NCBI GenBank assembly: GCA_015521735.1
Contig: WANQ01000010.1
Span: 37,927 to 101,926, forward strand
Reading direction: 5' to 3'
Source of the DNA: Pyrodictiaceae archaeon
GTDB lineage: Archaea; Thermoproteota; Thermoprotei_A; Sulfolobales; WANQ01
DNA length: 64,000 nucleotides
Under the pieces are notes generated by a model that ran no database searches, was not told where the DNA came from, and worked only from the letters and a program-made list of their open reading frames with translations. The position numbers and the translations under genes were made by a program. Shown here piece by piece: positions 16,114-23,709 of this stretch (its first letter is position 1; every line of letters starts with the position of its first letter).

Positions 16114-16626
16114 GTGTCTTTAGTGGGGCTTATCAGTGTTATTCGCTGGGGTGTTAAGAGAAGTCCATGGCTACTACACTTTAACACTGGCGCCTGTAAT
16201 GGATGTGATATAGAGGTCTTAGCTGCTATAACACCTTTATACGATCCTGAAAGGTATGGAGTTAAACTAGCACCTAGTCCACGTCACGCTGATATCATAG
16301 TTGTAACCGGGCTTGTCACTAAGAAAGCTGCTGAGAGGCTAAAGAGAATATACGATCAGATACCAGAACCCAAGGTTGTTGTAGCTGTGGGCGCATGCGC
16401 TATAAGTGGAGGTGTATTTCAGGGAAGTTACTCACACTATAGCGGTGTTGATAGAGTGATTCCAGTAGATGTGTATATACCCGGGTGCCCGCCAAGACCT
16501 GATGCTATATTGAAGGGTATAATTAGAGCTGTTGAAATATTAGAGGAGAAAGCTAAGAAGATGGAGGAATTAGGGGTTTCTAGTCCCAGTAGAGTAGGTG
16601 AATCTGCAACTACTCAAACTAGTTGA
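16114..16626 (+). CDS. Membrane-bound hydrogenase small subunit (MbhJ/NuoB-like)
   Basis: The 170-residue NuoB/PSST-type subunit holds the 4Fe-4S cluster next to the active site. Ligands are C28 and C31 in TGACNGCD, the Cys of AVGACAISGG and the Cys of PGCPPRPD. This is the short group 4 form rather than the long small subunit of uptake hydrogenases. The start is GTG with no clear ribosome binding site, consistent with a leaderless or short-leader mRNA from the promoter 40 bases upstream. It is the first gene of a four-gene operon, with its stop followed at once by the NuoC-like gene. Confidence 0.9.
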   Translation: MSLVGLISVIRWGVKRSPWLLHFNTGACNGCDIEVLAAITPLYDPERYGVKLAPSPRHADIIVVTGLVTKKAAERLKRIYDQIPEPKVVVAVGACAISGGVFQGSYSHYSGVDRVIPVDVYIPGCPPRPDAILKGIIRAVEILEEKAKKMEELGVSSPSRVGESATTQTS

Positions 16627-16643
16627 TAAGAGGAGGAATAGCC

Positions 16644-17090
16644 TTGAATAGAAGTTTTCCTAATTTAAACGATGTACTTAGAGAATATGGAGAAGTTAAG
16701 CCGTATAGACGTAGCAATAGATACCATATAGAAGTTGATCCTAAGAGTATTCGTAGCATTGTTAAGAAGCTATTGGAGGTCTACGGTGATGTATATATCT
16801 CAACGATAACTCCTGTAGATTACTTAAAGGATGGTGTTATTGAAGTCAACTATGAACTAGAGATACTACCATTAAATGTATTCTTGGTCGTTAAAACAAA
16901 GATTCCTAGAAATAAGGCTGAAATAGATAGCTTAGTTGATATCCTACCTGGTGCTAAGGTTTTAGAACAAGAAGCATATGATCTCATGGGAGTAGTGTTT
17001 AAAGGAAACCCCTATCTACGTAAACCATTCCTCTTACCAGAGGAAATGGCTAATGAAACTCCGTTAAGAAAAGACTGGAAACCTAAGTAA
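16644..17090 (+). CDS. Hydrogenase accessory subunit (MbhK/NuoC-like)
   Basis: The protein is about 148 residues and of the NuoC/30-kDa type. Its C-terminal signature is LEQEAYDLMGVVFKGNP, then RKPFLLPEE, then PLRKDWKPK. It is a scaffold subunit that contacts the large subunit. The TTG at 16644 is chosen because AGGAGG lies eight bases upstream; a longer frame from 16623 would overlap the previous stop without a ribosome binding site. It sits between the small and large subunit genes, as in Mbh/Mbx/Ech-type operons. Confidence 0.88.
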   Translation: MNRSFPNLNDVLREYGEVKPYRRSNRYHIEVDPKSIRSIVKKLLEVYGDVYISTITPVDYLKDGVIEVNYELEILPLNVFLVVKTKIPRNKAEIDSLVDILPGAKVLEQEAYDLMGVVFKGNPYLRKPFLLPEEMANETPLRKDWKPK

Positions 17091-17104
17091 TAGAGGTGGA
17101 AGTA

Positions 17105-18316
17105 ATGGTTACTGCTAATAGTGATGAAAAATATGTTGTAGAAATCCCTGTTGGACCTCAACACCCAGCACTACACGAGCCTATTTCACTAAGGCTTAAG
17201 GTTGAAGGAGAACAAGTAGTAGATGCTCATGTAGTATCAGGGTATAATCATAGAGGTATTGAATGGCTTGCTGAAAGAAAGACATTTTATCAAGACATTT
17301 TCCTAGTCGCAAGAACTTGTGGTATATGTAATGCTGTTCATGGCGCAGCATATGTTCAAGCTGTAGAGGATTTAATGGGTATTGAGGTTCCACCTAGAGC
17401 TAAGTATCTTAGAGTCCTAGTTATGGAGCTTGAAAGAATACACAGCCACATGCTAGTTCTAGCAGTATTAGCTGAAGTATTAGGTTTTGACACTCTATTC
17501 ATGTTGATGATGAGGGATAGAGAGCGAGTAATGTATCTTAAGGAGCTCGTAACAGGTAATAGAGTACACGCTGACTTTATGTTCATCGGAGGTGTTAGAA
17601 GAGATTTACCAAGTGATAAGAAGGACAAGATATTAAAACACATCAACTATATTGAAGAGCGCATGAAACATTATGAGAAAATCTGGGCTGAGGACCCAAT
17701 AATACTAAAGCGTACACAAGGTGTTGGAGTAGCTTCACGAAGCCAAGCATTACTTCACAGCCTTGTAGGCCCAGTAGTCAGGGGGTCAGGAGTTAGAAGT
17801 GATATAAGGTTGATAGATCCTTATGATGCCTACGATGAAATACCATTCAATGTTGTAACTAGGGATGAAGGAGATACTTGGGCTAGAATGATGGTTAGGA
17901 TAGGAGAAATATATGAGTCGATAAACATGGTGAAGTACGTTCTAGAACACCTGCCTTCAGGACCCATAATACCATGGAAAACAATTAAAGCCGCACCTAG
18001 GAGATTCCCTATAGGAGAGGGTATCGGTAGAGTTGAAGCACCTAGAGGCGAGCTACTATATCATGTAGTAAGTGACGGTAAACCCAAACCTTATAGAGTT
18101 AAGATTAGAACTCCTAGCCTATTAAACATACATAACGGTGTGTTCATGATGCTTGACCAGTACATAGCTGATATACCAGCAATTTTCGCAAGCTTCGACC
18201 CATGCATATCTTGTATGGAGAGAGTAATAGTAGTTGACAACAAGAATAATAGAGTACTAAGGATTCCTTGGAGAAAGCTAGCTGATAGAGAATACGTTGA
18301 GAAGATATTTAGGTAG
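17105..18316 (+). CDS. [NiFe]-hydrogenase large subunit (MbhL/NuoD-like)
   Basis: The protein is about 403 residues. Both cysteine pairs that bind Ni-Fe are present: RTCGICNAVH with C72 and C75, and DPCISC with C367 and C370. This marks a true group 4 hydrogenase rather than an NADH-dehydrogenase or Mbx-type subunit with altered motifs. About 33 residues follow the second pair, with Arg in place of His at the usual protease position, as in several Mbh/Ech types. ATG 17105 follows GAGGTG and is preferred over GTG 17096. The HypCDEF genes 6-12 kb downstream would insert its metal centre. Confidence 0.92.
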   Translation: MVTANSDEKYVVEIPVGPQHPALHEPISLRLKVEGEQVVDAHVVSGYNHRGIEWLAERKTFYQDIFLVARTCGICNAVHGAAYVQAVEDLMGIEVPPRAKYLRVLVMELERIHSHMLVLAVLAEVLGFDTLFMLMMRDRERVMYLKELVTGNRVHADFMFIGGVRRDLPSDKKDKILKHINYIEERMKHYEKIWAEDPIILKRTQGVGVASRSQALLHSLVGPVVRGSGVRSDIRLIDPYDAYDEIPFNVVTRDEGDTWARMMVRIGEIYESINMVKYVLEHLPSGPIIPWKTIKAAPRRFPIGEGIGRVEAPRGELLYHVVSDGKPKPYRVKIRTPSLLNIHNGVFMMLDQYIADIPAIFASFDPCISCMERVIVVDNKNNRVLRIPWRKLADREYVEKIFR

Positions 18317-18326
18317 GTGGTCCGTC

Positions 18327-18722
18327 ATGAGTCTTCCAAAAATACTTGGAGATACATTAAAGAACTTGTTCAAGAAGCCTATAACATTAATGGAGCCTCC
18401 AGAAAAGATAGAGCCTGTAGAAGATTATAGGGGAATACATAGAGTAGACTATGATAAGTGTATTAGTTGTAGCTTATGTGCTATAGAGTGCCCAGCACTA
18501 GCTATAACAATGGTGCCTATACAAGTAGGTGATAAAAAGAAGCGCTACCCTAAGATAGATTACGGGAAATGCGTTTTCTGCTATAGATGTGTTGAAGTAT
18601 GTCCCGTAGACGCATACATAGTTAGTAACAAGAAGCCTCAGGAAGACACTAAGCGTGTAATGATACTCTACAGTCCAGAGGAATGGTTTAAGAAGAAGAC
18701 TTCAAAATCTACTTCTTCTTAA
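18327..18722 (+). CDS. Hydrogenase 2x[4Fe-4S] ferredoxin-like subunit (MbhN/NuoI-like)
   Basis: The 131-residue NuoI/MbhN subunit has two complete 4Fe-4S motifs, CISCSLCAIECP and CVFCYRCVEVCP. It passes electrons from ferredoxin to the small subunit. ATG 18327 fits a GGTAGGTGG ribosome binding site better than the overlapping TTG at 18297. In Pyrococcus a membrane subunit gene (mbhM, NuoH-like) lies between the large subunit and this gene. Here the large-subunit stop is followed directly by it, so the anchor must be encoded elsewhere. The 3' end overlaps the convergent NfeD gene by 14 bases. Confidence 0.9.
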   Translation: MSLPKILGDTLKNLFKKPITLMEPPEKIEPVEDYRGIHRVDYDKCISCSLCAIECPALAITMVPIQVGDKKKRYPKIDYGKCVFCYRCVEVCPVDAYIVSNKKPQEDTKRVMILYSPEEWFKKKTSKSTSS

Positions 18723-20058
18723 ACTCCTCTACTTCGCTTAAAGTAGCTTTTCTAACAATTAATACTCTACCTTTCTTTCCCACTACGACAACGTATTCAT
18801 TAGGCTTAATTTCCTCACTACTTTCGGCTAACCAATACTCGCCTTCAACTATGACGAAGCCTTGTCTACCTGGACCTATAGGATCTAGTGCTCTACCAAT
18901 CTTTCCTTCAAGAACCCATACTTGAGGTTTCTTTCTCTTCACTTTTACCACCTTGTAGATTATTACTGCTGTAATACCGCCAAGGAATAATCCTATGGAT
19001 ATAGCTGTTGTTAGAACCATTTGGTAATATTCTTCGGGATTTGCTATTATCCATCCTGGAGCACCTAGGGGTAGTAATACGAAGCCTAGAGCAAGCATTA
19101 TTATACCAGTTATTCCGAGTACACCGAATCCAGGTGTTACTAATTCTATTGCTAATAGTAGAGCTCCAACAAACAGTATAAATAGTGCAGCTAGATTTAC
19201 GTTAAACCCTGAGCCTACTAAACCTAGTATGAGTAGCAATAGACCTATAGGTAGCGAATAGTAGTGTCCACTAATTATACTAAACAATATTATCATGAAA
19301 CCTAAGCTCATGAGCAAACCATTAATGAGAGGATCACTTAGAGAGTCAAGAACCATACACCTTATACTTGGCTGTAACTCTATCACATTAGCGTCTGCGG
19401 TGTTAAGCCTTACTACTTCACCGTTATATAATGTTACATTCCATCCATTAACTTTACCTAACAAATCCCTTATGTCTGAAGCTACAACTTCTATTACATG
19501 GTATTTCAAGGCTTCCTCAGCATTAAGGTTAAGGTTTTTCTTGACAAACGCTTCTATTGCCGTAATGTTTCTCTTACGAGCTTCAGCGTAAACTCTTAGC
19601 TTAGTAATGATGGGATTGATTATCTTGCTTTCATTAACTGGTTTGTATTCACCAGTAGCTGGATTATATTCCACTGGTTGCATTGATCCTATAGTTGTTC
19701 CTGGTTGCATAGCTGCAATATGAGTGGACATTAGTATTAGTGTACCAGCACTAAGAGCCCATCTATCTACTACGTACCCTATAACCGGGACATCAGCTCT
19801 ATAGAATGCTTCAGCTATTTTGAATCCATCTTCAAGATACCCTCCTGGAGTATTCAATTCGACTACTAGTACTGCGTTTCTCTGCTTAGCTATGTTTAAG
19901 GCTTCCTCTACGTAACACGACTTACCTGGCCCTATCATACCATCAATTCTTATAATTATTACAGTAGGTGAAGTTGTTTGTGCTATACTATAATCTGTTA
20001 ATGGTAGCACAAGTAGTGTTAATGCTAGAATACCTACTACTAGATGCTTCCTATTCAT
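18709..20058 (-). CDS. nfeD: NfeD/ClpP-class membrane serine protease (1510-N type)
   Basis: The 449-residue protein has a signal-like N-terminal segment (residues 5-27), then a ClpP-like serine protease domain to about residue 215. Within it are ELNTPGG (about 70), ALSAGTLILMSTHI with the presumed nucleophile Ser near residue 103, and a downstream Lys around 145. Several membrane helices follow (about 240-365), and a C-terminal soluble OB-fold NfeD domain. In Pyrococcus the homologue cleaves stomatin near its C-terminus. The stomatin gene lies 113 bases upstream on the same strand, the classic NfeD-stomatin pair for membrane quality control. Confidence 0.9.
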   Translation of the reverse strand: MNRKHLVVGILALTLLVLPLTDYSIAQTTSPTVIIIRIDGMIGPGKSCYVEEALNIAKQRNAVLVVELNTPGGYLEDGFKIAEAFYRADVPVIGYVVDRWALSAGTLILMSTHIAAMQPGTTIGSMQPVEYNPATGEYKPVNESKIINPIITKLRVYAEARKRNITAIEAFVKKNLNLNAEEALKYHVIEVVASDIRDLLGKVNGWNVTLYNGEVVRLNTADANVIELQPSIRCMVLDSLSDPLINGLLMSLGFMIILFSIISGHYYSLPIGLLLLILGLVGSGFNVNLAALFILFVGALLLAIELVTPGFGVLGITGIIMLALGFVLLPLGAPGWIIANPEEYYQMVLTTAISIGLFLGGITAVIIYKVVKVKRKKPQVWVLEGKIGRALDPIGPGRQGFVIVEGEYWLAESSEEIKPNEYVVVVGKKGRVLIVRKATLSEVEEFKKK

Positions 20059-20171
20059 AACTACTTTTCCTCTGAGCTACCTAGATGTCTAATCTGTTTT
20101 TAGGCTAAAAATATTCTATAGTTACGTTTACGTTGGTTAGGAAAAATAATTAAATAATTACCTAAGGCTTA

Positions 20172-20948
20172 TCAAGTCTTCTCTTTTATAGCCTTAACCA
20201 ATGCTGCTGTTGAACCTAGGTCACCAGTAGCCATAGATGATACTACTATTAAGTTCTTCTCACGTGCTATCTCAATTAGCGTTTGCAGTTCTCTTAGCCT
20301 TAGCGCTACCGGGTGTTTCTCATAGAATTCTGCTGCTTCAGCCATTATCTTAGCTGCTTGTTTTTCACCTTCAGCTTCTATTACACGAGCTCTTCTCCAT
20401 CTTTCAGCTTCAGCTTGCTTAGCCATAGCTCTTAGCATTGATTCAGGTAATCTAACCTCCTTTATTGTTACGGCTGTAACCTTTATGCCCCATGGATCAG
20501 TTAGTTCATCCAATATTCTTTGTAGCTTCTTGTTAAGCTCTTCACGTCTAGTTAATAGATCGTCTAATTCAACTTGGCCGACGATGTCTCTTAACGTTGT
20601 TTGAGCAAGCATCAGTACTGCATAGTGATAGTTCTCTACGTTTATTACAGCTTTAATCGGATCCTGTACTCTATAGTATACTACTGCATCTACCTCAACT
20701 GTTACGTTGTCACGAGTTATTATTCTCTGGACAGGTACATCTACAGCTACTACACGTAGATCCACTCTAACGAGGTTATCTATACCAGGTATTATGAAGA
20801 ATATACCTGGACCCTTAGCACCTAATAGTCTCCCTAATCTGAAGATAACAGCTCTTTCATATTCTCTGACAATCTTTATAGACATTGCAGCAAATATTAA
20901 TGCTATCATTGCAATAATTATTGTAGGTACAAGGAATGCGCCATCCAT
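20172..20948 (-). CDS. Stomatin/prohibitin-like membrane protein
   Basis: This SPFH-domain protein is about 258 residues. An N-terminal membrane hairpin (FLVPTIIIAMIALIF) is followed by VREYERAVIFRLGRLLGAKGPG and the SPFH core RDNVTVEVDAVVYYRV. A helical EAERWRRARVIEAEGEKQAA region drives oligomerisation. ATG 20948 is chosen because it begins the conserved MDGAF region and follows AAGAGAT; a longer frame to 21161 would run through the divergent hjc start. It probably forms membrane rings and is the substrate of the adjacent NfeD protease. Confidence 0.9.
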   Translation of the reverse strand: MDGAFLVPTIIIAMIALIFAAMSIKIVREYERAVIFRLGRLLGAKGPGIFFIIPGIDNLVRVDLRVVAVDVPVQRIITRDNVTVEVDAVVYYRVQDPIKAVINVENYHYAVLMLAQTTLRDIVGQVELDDLLTRREELNKKLQRILDELTDPWGIKVTAVTIKEVRLPESMLRAMAKQAEAERWRRARVIEAEGEKQAAKIMAEAAEFYEKHPVALRLRELQTLIEIAREKNLIVVSSMATGDLGSTAALVKAIKEKT

Positions 20949-21058
20949 ATCTCTTAACCCATACCTTTTTCTCTGAACTAGTATAGCTATAAGAACCCTA
21001 ATATACGATTCGTACTGAAAACTTAAACCTAGATGAATGTGTAGAGGAGCTATTAAAC

Positions 21059-21514
21059 ATGGATAGAAGTGATACAGTAAAGCGTAGGAGAAGAGCGTTT
21101 CAAAGAGAGCGCGAACTAGTAAAGTTGTTGTGGAAGAAAGGCTTTGCTTGTATGCGTGCACCAGCTAGTGGTAGTAAGGCTAAGAGAACAGTATATCCCG
21201 ACATAGTAGCTATTTGGAAGGGTAAAGTATTCGTTTTTGAAGTAAAGACGTCTGAGAGAAAGCGTACAATATATGTACCTAAACATCAAGTAGACAAGTT
21301 AAAGGAATTCGCTACTAGAGCTGGAGGACGTGCTTTCATAGCTGTTAAAATCATAGGCGTAAACATGTCTTGGAGATTCATACCCATAGAGAAATTATTG
21401 CATACTAGTAGTGGAAACTATAAGATTACTGAAGAACTACTTGAGCAGGGATTAGAGTTAAGTGACTTACTAAGAGAGGCAGGCATGGTTAAGGATATAA
21501 CAAGTTATTGGTGA
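21059..21514 (+). CDS. hjc: Holliday junction resolvase Hjc
   Basis: The 151-residue archaeal Hjc nuclease resolves four-way DNA junctions during recombination. Motifs: RRRRAFQRERELVKLLWKKGF (catalytic Glu), APASGS, YPDIVAIWKGKVFVFEVK (catalytic Asp and Glu-x-Lys), and a basic KHQVDKLKEFA helix. A C-terminal extension of about 25 residues goes beyond the minimal fold. It is divergent from stomatin, with about 110 bases between starts. A 50-residue zinc-ribbon gene follows after five bases. Confidence 0.92.
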   Translation: MDRSDTVKRRRRAFQRERELVKLLWKKGFACMRAPASGSKAKRTVYPDIVAIWKGKVFVFEVKTSERKRTIYVPKHQVDKLKEFATRAGGRAFIAVKIIGVNMSWRFIPIEKLLHTSSGNYKITEELLEQGLELSDLLREAGMVKDITSYW

Positions 21515-21519
21515 AATAG

Positions 21520-21672
21520 TTGAAGTATTGTAGTAGGTGTGGTTTAGTATACTTAGATGAAAGCTATGTATACTGTATTTGGTGTGGTCTTAAGCTTACT
21601 GTAAAAGAACGTAAACGGGATACAAGCAATGAAACACTATTACTCAACTCTAAATCTAATGTTTACCCCTAG
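21520..21672 (+). CDS. Small zinc-ribbon protein, 50 aa
   Basis: This short gene directly follows hjc. TTG at 21520 lies five bases after GGTGA, and the frame ends at TAG 21670-21672. The product starts MKYCSRCGLVYLDESYVYC and continues IWCGLKLTVKE, giving a CxxC...CxxC zinc ribbon (C4, C7, C19, C22). It would be co-transcribed with hjc. The last 33 bases overlap the convergent PIN-KH-ATPase gene. Role unknown; small zinc ribbons often attach to nucleic-acid enzymes. Confidence 0.65.
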   Translation: MKYCSRCGLVYLDESYVYCIWCGLKLTVKERKRDTSNETLLLNSKSNVYP

Positions 21673-23217
21673 CTTTCTTTCAAGCTTCTTTAACTTCTTA
21701 ACCCTCCTCATAGCAACCTTTGCAGCATCCCTAGGTACAGTAACTATGACTGTATTACCCGTTAATTCTACTTGAGCTTCTGGTATTAGTCGTTCTATCT
21801 CCTTTACAATCTTTGACTCTATAGCTGACCTCTTAACTCTACCAACAGGTACAACCATTGTTTGTTCTCCAAACGTGTATATCTCGTATTCTAGTTGGCC
21901 TGTAAGGAAGTCTCTTACCTCTACTACTGGTCTAGCAAGCTCTGCTTCCCTTAAACCAGTAGGTAGCTTTACTGTCATTTGTAGTTCATAGACTTTGCTT
22001 ACTCTACCTTTTTCTATGAATATTACTGTATCTATGATACTCGGTATCATTCCAAGTTCTACTCTCCTAATGAACCTCTGAATTGCATCTATTGGTGTAG
22101 TAGCATGCACTACTCCTATCATACCTATACCTGCAAGTCTTAGATCAACGTATAAGTTGAAGTCCTCGTCATTCCTCATTTCATCAAACACGGTGTAGTC
22201 TGGTCTACTAAGTAGCAGTATATCGTGTAATTCCTCACTTGTACCATAGGTTTTAGAGTACTGTGTTATTTCGGGTGGTAGTCTCATGTCTCTTGGCGAC
22301 TCAATTGTTTTAACTATCTTACCCTTCCTCATATAGTATTCTGCTAGTGCTTGAGCAAAAGTAGTTTTACCCATACCAGGTGCTCCTGCTATAAGAATTC
22401 CTTCAGCTCTTTCCTCAAGTCTAGCAATAAGCTTAGAGGGTAGGTTGTAGTCTTCTAGTCTAAGCTTAACTAATGGTCTAACAGCTGTTATTTCCCAACC
22501 CTCACTTAGAGGAGGCCTAGTAACTACTATTCTATACTCTCCTAACTGTATAATTGTTGATCCAGGCCTATCTATTTCTATAAAGCCGTCAGGCCTCCTC
22601 TTCGCTGCTTCTATTACTTCCCGCGTTATTTCTTCTAGTTCTTCTCTACTCATAGGCCTTGAGCCTAGCTCAACGAATTTCCATTCACCTGGTCTACCTT
22701 TCTTTGCTTTAGGTGGTGTTCCTTCCTTTAGATGTATACTCATTGTTTCTTCGTCAAAGAATTCTTCTAGTTTTAGTCTTTCCCTATGCATTGGAGGTAT
22801 ATAGAGGACTCTCATACCCATGGCACGTGCTACTTCTGCTTGAACTTTATCTCCCGTAACCAGTATTGCATTGTTTTCATAAGCATAGTCTCTTATTAAC
22901 GCGTCTATTGCCCCCGCATGAGCCATTCTTATATCACTAGCCCTAGGTTTTTCGCCACCAATGTCTATGGATACTAGTCCTTGTGATGCTAGTTCTCTAA
23001 GCCTAATTATTTCTTCTAATCCAGCAAAACCTGTCATACGTCCTTGATTTGCCTGGTGCTCTAGTTCTGCTAATACTGCTCTATGGATTATTATTCTTCC
23101 CTTAATCTTACCTTGCCTTACAAGTTTACTAACTACACCTTCTATCAATACGCTAGTATCAGGTACGTATACTTCCTCCTTTACACCTGCTACTGGTAAA
23201 GTATACATTGACTTCAA
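21640..23217 (-). CDS. PIN domain, ATPase and KH domain protein (PINc/VapC-family ATPase)
   Basis: The 525-residue archaeal protein has three parts. A PIN nuclease-like domain covers residues 15-140 (VPDTSVLIEG, then ILVTGDKVQAEVARAMG), with acidic metal ligands. A GspE/PilT-like ATPase covers about 225-430, with Walker A GAPGMGKTT and DYTVFDEMRNDEDF. A KH RNA-binding domain lies at the C-terminus (VELTGNTVIVTVPRDAAKVAMRR). The architecture suggests RNA processing or decay on an ATP-driven hexamer; the function has not been established to my knowledge. Cytosolic. The gene is divergent from eS25. Confidence 0.88.
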   Translation of the reverse strand: MKSMYTLPVAGVKEEVYVPDTSVLIEGVVSKLVRQGKIKGRIIIHRAVLAELEHQANQGRMTGFAGLEEIIRLRELASQGLVSIDIGGEKPRASDIRMAHAGAIDALIRDYAYENNAILVTGDKVQAEVARAMGMRVLYIPPMHRERLKLEEFFDEETMSIHLKEGTPPKAKKGRPGEWKFVELGSRPMSREELEEITREVIEAAKRRPDGFIEIDRPGSTIIQLGEYRIVVTRPPLSEGWEITAVRPLVKLRLEDYNLPSKLIARLEERAEGILIAGAPGMGKTTFAQALAEYYMRKGKIVKTIESPRDMRLPPEITQYSKTYGTSEELHDILLLSRPDYTVFDEMRNDEDFNLYVDLRLAGIGMIGVVHATTPIDAIQRFIRRVELGMIPSIIDTVIFIEKGRVSKVYELQMTVKLPTGLREAELARPVVEVRDFLTGQLEYEIYTFGEQTMVVPVGRVKRSAIESKIVKEIERLIPEAQVELTGNTVIVTVPRDAAKVAMRRVKKLKKLERKLGVNIRFRVE

Positions 23218-23375
23218 TCTACACTAGTACCCCACATTATTCTATTTTCTAGTGGTAGGGGTCTGGAGTAGAGGGTAATAAACTAAGATTGCTCTTAAAC
23301 ACCAAATTGATTTATCTAAAAAGCTTTTAAGCCTTAGAAGCTTAGGTGAGGTCATACTGTCAAGTAAGATAGAGG

Positions 23376-23684
23376 TTGGTGTACGTATTGGGTAAACGCA
23401 AGCAAACTAGTAGTAAGGAAACATATGTGAGTAAGAGTGATAGAAGTATAACTAAGCAAGCACTATATGATTCACATGCCACAGAGGAATTAGTTGACCG
23501 TGTTAGAAGAGATGTTAGGAGAGGCCAGTATAGCTACTTAACACCATACCTGGTTTCCGAGAAGTACTCAATATCATTGAGTACTGCAAAGAAGATTCTA
23601 AGAGAACTCGTTAACGATGGCATGATAGAACTGTTCTCGCCAGGTAGGCGTTCACCAGTGTATGTACCGATTAGACGACGTTAA
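23376..23684 (+). CDS. rps25e: Ribosomal protein eS25
   Basis: The small-subunit protein eS25 is about 98-102 residues. A basic Lys/Ser-rich N-terminus is followed by a winged-helix core: YSYLTPYLVSEKYSISLSTA, then KKILRELVNDGMIELFSPG. The start is uncertain. TTG 23376, GTG 23379 and TTG 23388 are all in frame; the last gives the usual MGKRK beginning. A TATA-like AAAAAGCTTTTAAG at about 23319-23332 drives it, in the gap shared with the divergent PIN-KH-ATPase gene. Confidence 0.88.
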   Translation: MVYVLGKRKQTSSKETYVSKSDRSITKQALYDSHATEELVDRVRRDVRRGQYSYLTPYLVSEKYSISLSTAKKILRELVNDGMIELFSPGRRSPVYVPIRRR

Positions 23685-23709
23685 GGAATATTGTTGCCGG
23701 ATTAGAGCG

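Noticed and set aside
17105-18316. Assignment of the large subunit to Mbx or complex I (no Ni-Fe)
   Set aside because: Both CxxC pairs needed for Ni-Fe binding are present, and hyp maturation genes are nearby.
20949-21161. Upstream extension of the stomatin gene to a start at 21161
   Set aside because: The extra 71 residues overlap the divergent hjc start, are unlike stomatins, and a good start with ribosome binding site exists at 20948.
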